DNA from: Sulfuriferula nivalis
GTDB lineage: Bacteria > Pseudomonadota > Gammaproteobacteria > Burkholderiales > Sulfuriferulaceae
Direction: 5' to 3'
Assembly (NCBI RefSeq): GCF_009937995.1
Contig: NZ_AP021881.1
Coordinates: 2,108,001-2,172,000 of the forward strand
Length of the DNA: 64,000 nt
Made by a program: the position numbers and the translations under genes. Below are positions 57,534 through 64,000 of this stretch, one piece after another. The notes under the pieces were generated by a model, which did not search any database, was not told where the DNA came from, and saw only the letters and a program-made list of their open reading frames with translations. Every line of letters begins with the position of its first letter. The first letter of the stretch is position 1.

Positions 57534-58282
57534 TCGAGCTCCAGTGTCGCCAGTAATGCGGCATGATCTGAACGATGCCAGCCATCACCCGCCTGCAACA
57601 CTTGCGCATTAACAACACGCCAGCCACGCACATAGATTCTATCGAGTGACAACAATGGAAAATGCGCAGGAAAACTCTTGGCTGTTTGCCCATGCACACT
57701 CATAAAGGCCTCTTCCAAACCTAATTCAGTGGCAAATTTACGCCCCGCTTGACCACGCCAGTCATTAAAATCTCCAGCAATAATCAGTGGCGACGTATCC
57801 GGAACTGTCTCATGCACACGTTTTATCAGCATTGCCAATTGACGTTGGCGACTATGTTCAAACAAAGCCAGATGCACACACATCAGATGCACTGGCGCAG
57901 CCAAACCTGGCACAGCTATCTGCGCATGCAACAAACCACGCGACTCGAACGCATGCGCTGAAACATCCAGATTCTCGCTCGCCACAATAGGGTAGCGGGA
58001 CAAAATCGCATTACCATGATGCCCATGGTCATATACCGCATTTTTCCCATAGGCAAAATCCGACCACACCTCATCCGCCAGAAACTCATATTGTGGCGCA
58101 CTAGGCCAATCATGCCAACGCCCGCCATGGGTAGCATGACTACCCTGCACCTCCTGCAAAAACACCACATCAGCCTGCAGTGATCGCAAACGCTCGCGCA
58201 AATCGTGTATCACCATACGCCGATTAAAATGCGTAAAGCCTTTATGAATGTTATAACTCACTACCCGTATCGATTTTGTCAT
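57530..58282 (-). CDS. Endonuclease/exonuclease/phosphatase family protein (YbhP-like)
   Basis: A 250-residue EEP-fold metal-dependent phosphoesterase. Motifs: RVVSYNIHKG at the start (metal-binding asparagine), VVFLQEVQG (catalytic glutamate), IIAGDFNDWRG (aspartate and asparagine), LDRIYVRG and WHRSDHAALLA (SDH, catalytic histidine). The substrate is unknown; pairing with ClsB suggests a phospholipid-related role. No signal peptide. Confidence 0.88.
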   Translation of the reverse strand: MTKSIRVVSYNIHKGFTHFNRRMVIHDLRERLRSLQADVVFLQEVQGSHATHGGRWHDWPSAPQYEFLADEVWSDFAYGKNAVYDHGHHGNAILSRYPIVASENLDVSAHAFESRGLLHAQIAVPGLAAPVHLMCVHLALFEHSRQRQLAMLIKRVHETVPDTSPLIIAGDFNDWRGQAGRKFATELGLEEAFMSVHGQTAKSFPAHFPLLSLDRIYVRGWRVVNAQVLQAGDGWHRSDHAALLATLELE

Positions 58283-58363
58283 TATCAGATGATAACAAGC
58301 ATTTACAGCCTACTGTCAAATGCCAAACAAAATCTGACCTAAAAACAAGCTAACCTTATAATT

Positions 58364-60148
58364 TTAAGCCGCTAAAGCTTTCAGTGTTGCAGGCAATCCG
58401 CCCCGACTGTCAACATACAGACTGGAGCCTGGTATCTTTTTAGCGGCTTTTTTCACTTCAGCTGCAACCGCTGCAATCTGATGGCAACTTTCAAATTGGC
58501 GGGGCTGAACCAGCACCGCACCTATAGATACACTTGGGAATGCATACTCAATATCATTCCCGCGCCTATCCTCTGCAGTATAAATACCCACACCAAACTC
58601 GGCATGTGTTACGTATTTGCACACCGCATCATCAAACTCAGTCAAAATTTGCTTACAACGCCGCTCCCAATCAGCACTCTGGAACAACATGAAGAAATCA
58701 TCACCACCAATATGCCCGACAAAATCCACATCCTGATCAGCCACTGTGGACAACACGCGCGCCGTCAATTTAATTAGTTCGTCGCCATGCGCATAACCAA
58801 ACACATCATTAAACGGTTTAAAATTATCCAAATCTACATAACAAGCGCAAAAGCTGACACCATTCGTCAACAACACTTCGATTTGTTCATTAATCGGCAC
58901 ATTACCAGGCAGCAAGGTCAAAGGATTTGCATAGCGAGCCTCTTTTATTTGCAAGCTAGTCATCTCTTGCATCAGCGCAAAGTTAGATCCCACACCCACA
59001 TAACTTCCAGCATGCGTCAGCACAAATCCATCGGCAAAACGCTTACGCCCCTGAGCCAAGACCAGCTGGCTTAAAGCGACGATGGGCGTATCCAGTTCCA
59101 CCGCAATAAACGCCTTATCCATAAACAAGGCACAAGATTGCCGGGCATATAACTCACGTATATATTGTCGCGAGAATTTATCTACCATGGTTCGATTAAG
59201 CACACCGACGGGCAGACCATCATCCAGCACAGGCAATATCTCCAAATCCGGATGAGCCAACAAAATTTCATGCGCTTCTTCACTATTAGTAGTGACATCC
59301 ACTGTAGGTACTTTATTTAGCAATAGTCGGGCTTGTGGTCCTCGGCGCAATACCGTTTTTAACCATGCACCATCACCCGCATAAGACAATTGCATGCACT
59401 CCAAGACAGCCGAGCTTGCCGTTAAACTCGGTTGAGCAGCAGGTCGCCCAATAAAATATCCTTGACCACAACACACGCCCAACTCCTTCAGCAATAGAAA
59501 TTCCGCTCGTGTTTCTATACCTTCCGCAATTAGTGTGGCATTGCTTTTATCTGCAATCTGCTTGATTGCCCGTACAAACTGCAAATTCACTGGCTTCTTA
59601 TCTATCCCCGTCACAAAATGTTTATCAATTTTCACAAACTGCGGGCATGCCTCCGCCCATAAACGCAGACTGGAAAAACCCTCGCCCAAATCATCCAAAG
59701 CAACGCTAAAGCCTTTATCCTGCAAACGCCGAATTCCTGCCACCACATCAGCACTCGGCATTTGCGGCGTACCTTCGGTTAATTCAAAGACTATACGACC
59801 TGCTAAAGGACTGGTCGGTGCCAATAAATCCACCAGCAACGGATTATCCAGCACGCCATTCAAGAGTGCGTATGGGCTGATATTGGCAAACAACCGACTT
59901 TTCATGGATTGTTCCAGAAAAGCCGTCATCACCTGAAACAGACATAATGTTTCTAACGCCAATAACAAATCATGCTGGATCGCCGTTTCAAACAAATCTT
60001 GGGGCATAGGCAGCAGACTATCTACAGGACCACGCACCAATCCTTCATAACCAACAATCTCACCATCATGCATTGCGATAATCGGTTGAAAAACGGGAAT
60101 CAAACTACGTTCCTGCAGAATTTTCAATAAACAATCTCGCTTATCCAT
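58364..60148 (-). CDS. EAL-CBS-GGDEF c-di-GMP signalling protein
   Basis: A 594-residue protein from ATG 60148; further upstream the frame is open but less likely. Residues of about 10-245 are an EAL phosphodiesterase domain with its catalytic set intact: EGL (in GYEGLVRGP), FANISPYAL, FELTEG, ALDDLGEGF, KIDKHFV, AEGIETRAEF and GYFIGRP. Two CBS-like repeats follow (about 275-400). The GGDEF domain is C-terminal, with the active site GGDDF rather than GG(D/E)EF, so cyclase activity is uncertain. No membrane segments. It is transcribed divergently from mshE, a c-di-GMP-binding pilus ATPase, and likely tunes it. Confidence 0.92.
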   Translation of the reverse strand: MDKRDCLLKILQERSLIPVFQPIIAMHDGEIVGYEGLVRGPVDSLLPMPQDLFETAIQHDLLLALETLCLFQVMTAFLEQSMKSRLFANISPYALLNGVLDNPLLVDLLAPTSPLAGRIVFELTEGTPQMPSADVVAGIRRLQDKGFSVALDDLGEGFSSLRLWAEACPQFVKIDKHFVTGIDKKPVNLQFVRAIKQIADKSNATLIAEGIETRAEFLLLKELGVCCGQGYFIGRPAAQPSLTASSAVLECMQLSYAGDGAWLKTVLRRGPQARLLLNKVPTVDVTTNSEEAHEILLAHPDLEILPVLDDGLPVGVLNRTMVDKFSRQYIRELYARQSCALFMDKAFIAVELDTPIVALSQLVLAQGRKRFADGFVLTHAGSYVGVGSNFALMQEMTSLQIKEARYANPLTLLPGNVPINEQIEVLLTNGVSFCACYVDLDNFKPFNDVFGYAHGDELIKLTARVLSTVADQDVDFVGHIGGDDFFMLFQSADWERRCKQILTEFDDAVCKYVTHAEFGVGIYTAEDRRGNDIEYAFPSVSIGAVLVQPRQFESCHQIAAVAAEVKKAAKKIPGSSLYVDSRGGLPATLKALAA

Positions 60149-60271
60149 CTTCACATCCCTTTCACTCTGACATGCAGCAAGATGGCATAAAAATATGACC
60201 GTTTCACGACAAGCACACACAAGCGCTCAATTCGCGTTAAGATAATGCCATAACAAACTTGAGGACTCCGC

Positions 60272-61975
60272 ATGGCACGCCCGGAAAAAATTCGTTTAGG
60301 CGAATTATTGGTACAACAAAAACTGCTCTCGGAAACACAACTACAGCTCGCACTGGAAGAACAAAAAAAGAGCGGGCGTAAACTGGGACGTTTTCTGGTA
60401 GAAAATGGCTTTGTAACCGAAGATCAGATTGCTGACGCCATTGCCAAGCAACTCAACATCCCCTTCATCCGCTTGAAAAATCACCCTATCAAGCCAGAAA
60501 CTACGCGTCTCCTGCCCGAAATGCAGGCGCGACGTTACCGTGCCATTGTCCTCGAAGACAGAGAAAATAACGTGCTTGTGGGAATGAGCGACCCGACTGA
60601 CTTATTTACCTATGATGAAATCGCCCGCATCATCAAAAAAGACATCGCGCTGGCAGTCGTAGGCGAAAATGAATTACTCCACACCATAGATCGCATCTAT
60701 CGCAAAACTGACGAAATCACCGATTTAGCAGAAGAACTGGGGCAAAATTTAGGTGAGAGTGTTATTGATTTCTCAGGTTTAGGTGTGAATCCAGGCAGCG
60801 AAGATGCACCTGTCGTCAAGTTACTACAATCCGTATTTGAAGATGCTACTCAAGTTCACGCATCTGACATACACATAGAACCCCAAGCCGACAGCCTGCT
60901 TATTCGTTTTCGTATTGATGGCGTACTCAACATCCAGACGCGTGCCGATATCAAAATCGCACCCGCGCTGGCATTACGCCTGAAACTCATCTCTGGTCTG
61001 GATATTTCCGAAAAACGGCTGCCGCAAGATGGTCGTTTTGCCGTTGAAGTCAAAAAGCAAGCCATAGACGTTCGCATATCCACCATGCCCACCCAACATG
61101 GTGAATCAGTGGTAATGCGACTACTCAACCAAAGTGGCGGCACACTTAATCTGGATAAAATCGGCATGCCTGCGGCTATGCTGGAACGCTTTCGCGCTAT
61201 CCTGAAGCGTCCCAACGGATTGATACTGGTCACAGGTCCAACGGGTAGCGGTAAAACCACCACCCTGTATGGCGCATTATCCGAGCTCAACAATCCCGGC
61301 CTTAAAATCATCACCGTAGAAGATCCTGTGGAATATCGCCTGCCGGGCATTAATCAGGTACAAGTGAACGAAAAAATAGAACTCAGCTTTGCTCGCGTCC
61401 TGCGTGCCGCTTTGAGACAGGATCCGGACATTGTCCTCATCGGTGAAATGCGCGATCAGGAAACTGCCCAGATCGGTATGCGTGCGGCAATGACAGGCCA
61501 CCTGGTACTATCCACACTGCATACCAACGATGCCGTCAGCACACCAATACGCTTAATGGACATGGGCGTGCCACGCTACATGGTAGCCACCTCTATTCAG
61601 GCAGTGCTGGCCCAACGCCTGGTACGTCTCAATTGCGAAAACTGCATTGAAACCTATACACCGACACCTGCCGAACACCTGTGGCTAAAAGCTGAATTAG
61701 GCGACACAGTTGATCAGCAGCACTACCATCACGGCAAAGGCTGTACCTATTGCAACCATACCGGCTACAGCGGACGTCTGGGCGTCTATGAAATGCTGGA
61801 AATCACCAATGCAGTCGCTGAAGCTGCCAACCAGTCCGACCCCGCCATATTTTTAGCGGCAGCCACCAAACAAATGGCTGGCAACACTCTGCGCCGCCAA
61901 GCGGTCAATCTGGTTACACAGGGCAAAACCACTATCCTTGAAGCCATGCGCATCAGCAACCAATTTGACGACTGA
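60272..61975 (+). CDS. mshE: MSHA-type pilus extension ATPase
   Basis: Hexameric secretion ATPase (PilB/GspE family) that drives pilus extension, 567 residues. The N-terminus (about 7-57) has two MshEN motifs in tandem, RLGELLVQQKLLSETQLQLA and KLGRFLVENGFVTEDQIADA, which in Vibrio MshE bind c-di-GMP. Walker A is GPTGSGKTTT (about 322-331), Walker B region DPDIVLIGEMRD, His box HLVLSTLHTNDA. The zinc tetracysteine CENC and CTYC (about 455-493) is present. GAGGA precedes the ATG. mshG follows after 5 bases. PilB is the alternative name; the MshEN motifs and the neighbours favour MshE. Confidence 0.9.
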   Translation: MARPEKIRLGELLVQQKLLSETQLQLALEEQKKSGRKLGRFLVENGFVTEDQIADAIAKQLNIPFIRLKNHPIKPETTRLLPEMQARRYRAIVLEDRENNVLVGMSDPTDLFTYDEIARIIKKDIALAVVGENELLHTIDRIYRKTDEITDLAEELGQNLGESVIDFSGLGVNPGSEDAPVVKLLQSVFEDATQVHASDIHIEPQADSLLIRFRIDGVLNIQTRADIKIAPALALRLKLISGLDISEKRLPQDGRFAVEVKKQAIDVRISTMPTQHGESVVMRLLNQSGGTLNLDKIGMPAAMLERFRAILKRPNGLILVTGPTGSGKTTTLYGALSELNNPGLKIITVEDPVEYRLPGINQVQVNEKIELSFARVLRAALRQDPDIVLIGEMRDQETAQIGMRAAMTGHLVLSTLHTNDAVSTPIRLMDMGVPRYMVATSIQAVLAQRLVRLNCENCIETYTPTPAEHLWLKAELGDTVDQQHYHHGKGCTYCNHTGYSGRLGVYEMLEITNAVAEAANQSDPAIFLAAATKQMAGNTLRRQAVNLVTQGKTTILEAMRISNQFDD

Positions 61976-61980
61976 CCATC

Positions 61981-63213
61981 ATGCCATTTTTTGCATACAA
62001 AGCGCGCAACGCACAAGGTGAACTGATAGAAGGCATATTAGAAGGCTCTGACACCAGCAGTATCGCCGATACCTTACGTAACACCAGCCTCATGCCGATT
62101 GATATCGTCATCAGCAATACCAAAGAAAAATCCAGCGCGGATAACTGGTGGGCCAAACTCACCGAAGAGAAAGTGACGGCACTTGATCTGCAGCTATTCA
62201 GCCGCCAGCTCTACACCTTGCTCAAGGCGGGCGTACCTATCATGCGCGGATTGGCGGGCTTGCAAGAATCCGCCACCAACAAAACCTTTGGCAATGTCAT
62301 ACAAGACTTACGCACCTCACTGGATTCAGGACGCGAACTATCCGCCGCAATGCTGCGCCACCCAAAAATATTCACCCCATTCTATTTAAGCATGGTACGC
62401 GTAGGCGAAATGACAGGCCGACTGGAAGAAGTATTCCTGCGCTTGTTCGACCACCTCGAATTTGAACGTGAAATGGGCGAACGTGTACGCACGGCCTTAC
62501 GTTACCCAAGCTTTGTCGTCATCGCTATGGCTGTTGCTATCAGCGTAATCAACCTGTTCGTCATTCCCGCATTTGCCAAAGTCTACGCAGGTTTCAATGC
62601 CGAATTGCCATTGGTAACTCAGATCCTCATCGGCTTTTCCAATTTCATGGTGAATTATTGGGGGCTATTACTTGCTATGGTCGTTGGCGCCTACATGGGT
62701 TTCCGCTACTACATCAGCACCGAAAATGGTCGCTACCACTGGGACAAACTCAAACTACGCTTCCCCATTGCTGGAAAAATTCTCCTCAAAGGTACACTCG
62801 CCCGCTTTTCCCGCAGCTTCGCGCTTTCCAGCAAAAGCGGCGTGCCAATTATTCAAAGCCTTAACGTCGTAGCTCAAACCGTCGATAACGCCTATATCGC
62901 CAGCCGCATTATCCAGATGCGTGATGGCATAGAGCGAGGCGAAAGCATACTGCGCACCGCCGTCACCGCTGGTGTGTTCACCCCTGTCGTGCTGCAAATG
63001 ATTGCTGTGGGTGAAGAAACCGGCGACCTCGATAATCTCATGGACGAAATCGCCCATATGTATGAACGCGAAGTCGATTACGAACTGAAAACGTTATCTT
63101 CACAAATAGAACCAATATTAATCATAGGGTTAGGAGTCGTCGTATTGGTACTAGCACTGGGTGTTTTCCTGCCTATCTGGGATTTGGGCAAAGTTGCCAT
63201 GCATCACAAATAA
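61981..63213 (+). CDS. mshG: MSHA-type pilus platform protein (GspF/PilC family)
   Basis: Inner-membrane platform that couples the ATPase to pilin insertion. 410 residues with two T2SSF domains: LFSRQLYTLLKAGVPIMRGL (first) and RFSRSFALSSKSGVPIIQSL (second). Three membrane helices (about 175-195, 222-240, 378-402). The N-terminal AYKARNAQGELIEG is typical. It follows mshE after 5 bases. Confidence 0.92.
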   Translation: MPFFAYKARNAQGELIEGILEGSDTSSIADTLRNTSLMPIDIVISNTKEKSSADNWWAKLTEEKVTALDLQLFSRQLYTLLKAGVPIMRGLAGLQESATNKTFGNVIQDLRTSLDSGRELSAAMLRHPKIFTPFYLSMVRVGEMTGRLEEVFLRLFDHLEFEREMGERVRTALRYPSFVVIAMAVAISVINLFVIPAFAKVYAGFNAELPLVTQILIGFSNFMVNYWGLLLAMVVGAYMGFRYYISTENGRYHWDKLKLRFPIAGKILLKGTLARFSRSFALSSKSGVPIIQSLNVVAQTVDNAYIASRIIQMRDGIERGESILRTAVTAGVFTPVVLQMIAVGEETGDLDNLMDEIAHMYEREVDYELKTLSSQIEPILIIGLGVVVLVLALGVFLPIWDLGKVAMHHK

Positions 63214-63217
63214 CAAC

Positions 63218-63239
63218 GTGCGATGACATGACATCGCAC
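63218..63239 (+). terminator. 8-bp stem after mshG
   Basis: GTGCGATG (63218-63225) and CATCGCAC (63232-63239) form a perfect stem with a 6-base loop, starting 4 bases after the mshG stop. There is no T run, so termination may be partial or the stem may protect the 3' end of the mshEG message before the highly expressed pilin genes. Confidence 0.5.
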
Positions 63240-63398
63240 ACACCCATAGCAGATTTTAATACCGACAACATACCAACCCCATATCAAATGCGGCTTGGTA
63301 ACGAATCAGGCTTACAAACAATATAGCGACAATCAGCTTGACGAATCAATTACAGCGCCCTATTCTTGACTAAGAATAGCAATAACACTGGAGTGGGC

Positions 63399-63875
63399 AT
63401 GAAAAAATCACAACATGGCTTTACCCTCATCGAATTAGTTGTAGTGATTACCATATTGGGCATATTGGCAGCCATCGCCCTGCCCAAATTCACAGCAATA
63501 CAGGCTGACGCGCGTCTGGCTAAAATGAATGGTGCCATGGGCGCAGTAAAATCAGCCGCAGCAATGGCACACGCTACATTACTCACACGCGGTTTTAGCA
63601 GCAGCTATACCGGCACACCTGTTCCCAACATCGTCATTGAAGGCACCACCGTTGTTTACACTAACGGTTACCCAGATGCCGCCACGATCGTACCGCTGGC
63701 TGGATTAGTCAGTACCGATTATGTGATTGCTGGCCTGACTGCCCCCAGAATCGCTGCACCAGATGGCAGCCATACCAGCGGCACTGCTGACTGCACTATC
63801 AGCTATACACCTTCCGCAGCTGCAGACACACAACCGACTTACACCCTCAATGCCACATTGGCTAATTGTTCATAA
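63399..63875 (+). CDS. Type IV prepilin, MshA/MshB-like
   Basis: A 158-residue prepilin. The ATG at 63399 has GGAG nine bases before it; an earlier TTG in frame is unlikely. Leader MKKSQHG is cut before phenylalanine, followed by [20 protein letters not shown], with the glutamate at +5. [19 protein letters not shown] and YTNGYPDA are similar to MSHA-type pilins. Two C-terminal cysteines (TADCTIS, LANCS) bound the disulfide loop. It follows mshG by 185 bases. Confidence 0.9.
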   Translation: MKKSQHGFTLIELVVVITILGILAAIALPKFTAIQADARLAKMNGAMGAVKSAAAMAHATLLTRGFSSSYTGTPVPNIVIEGTTVVYTNGYPDAATIVPLAGLVSTDYVIAGLTAPRIAAPDGSHTSGTADCTISYTPSAAADTQPTYTLNATLANCS

Positions 63876-63903
63876 CCTCAACCATTTTTTAAAGGGAGCA
63901 GCA

Positions 63904-64000
63904 CCATGAAAAAAACACAATCAGGTTTTACCTTAATCGAATTAGTCGTCGTCATTGTGATATTAGGTATTCTGGCGGCAACCGCATTACCTAAATTTAT
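63904..64000 (+). CDS. Second type IV prepilin, cut by window end
   Basis: Starts with MKKTQSG, then [20 protein letters not shown], the same processing site and N-terminal helix as the preceding pilin. AAAGGGAG lies upstream of the ATG. Only 32 codons are in the window. In Vibrio mshB precedes mshA; one of these two would be the major subunit, probably this one, but the rest is outside. Confidence 0.9.

Noticed and set aside
1-64000. tRNA, rRNA or CRISPR loci
   Set aside because: No cloverleaf with a GGTTCGAATCC-type arm, no rRNA-like stretch and no short direct repeats with spacers were seen by eye; a tRNAscan run would settle it.

Overview
The window looks like the chromosome of a betaproteobacterium, probably a chemolithotroph of the Nitrosomonadales (Sulfuricellaceae or Gallionellaceae type). 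This rests on the essential gene order rpsB-tsf-pyrH-frr-uppS-cdsA-dxr-rseP-bamA-skp-lpxD-fabZ-lpxA-lpxB-rnhB, an EarP gene (arginine-type EF-P activation), a TsdBA thiosulfate dehydrogenase joined to a cbb3-like oxidase, and an MSHA-type pilus locus. I cannot name the species from sequence alone.

Layout: 1-4.2 kb holds two SEL1-repeat genes, the first broken by an in-frame stop, and an unknown secreted protein. 4.2-10.5 kb holds an unknown helical protein, valS, earP, a small unknown gene and a cation/proton antiporter. 10.6-17.7 kb is one chain of overlapping genes, tsdB-tsdA-ccoN-like-ccoO/P fusion-ccoQ-like, which reads as a dedicated thiosulfate-to-oxygen respiratory module. A 2.4 kb IS91-family element splits the ccoO/P gene; it carries a Y2 transposase and a tyrosine recombinase that is complete only through a -1 frameshift at a run of seven A. 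17.7-21.4 kb is gene-poor, with one unknown secreted protein and an intact IS1182-family element with a 4-bp target duplication.

21.5-27 kb carries envelope and periplasmic genes: a sorbosone-dehydrogenase-like lipoprotein, a DsrE-like protein, a fatty-acid-hydroxylase-family membrane protein, a glycine-rich stress-type membrane protein and AsmA. 27.1-35.1 kb is a bacterial alpha-2-macroglobulin with pbpC, visibly richer in G+C than its surroundings. 35.1-41.8 kb, on the minus strand, is a heavy-metal RND efflux set (adaptor, pump, outer-membrane factor) with an alpha/beta hydrolase behind it. 41.8-56.4 kb is the minus-strand translation, isoprenoid, phospholipid and lipid A supercluster, starting at an rpsB promoter and structured leader. 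Only 9 bases separate its last gene, rnhB, from a CopD-like gene and then the metal efflux genes.

56.4-58.3 kb has clsB and an EEP-family gene. 58.4-64 kb has an EAL-CBS-GGDEF c-di-GMP protein divergent from mshE, whose N-terminus carries tandem MshEN c-di-GMP-binding motifs, followed by mshG and two type IV prepilins, the last cut by the window end. I found no tRNA, rRNA or CRISPR array. The strongest candidates for something new are the tsdBA-oxidase operon with its fused three-heme subunit, and the possible programmed frameshift in the IS91-type recombinase.
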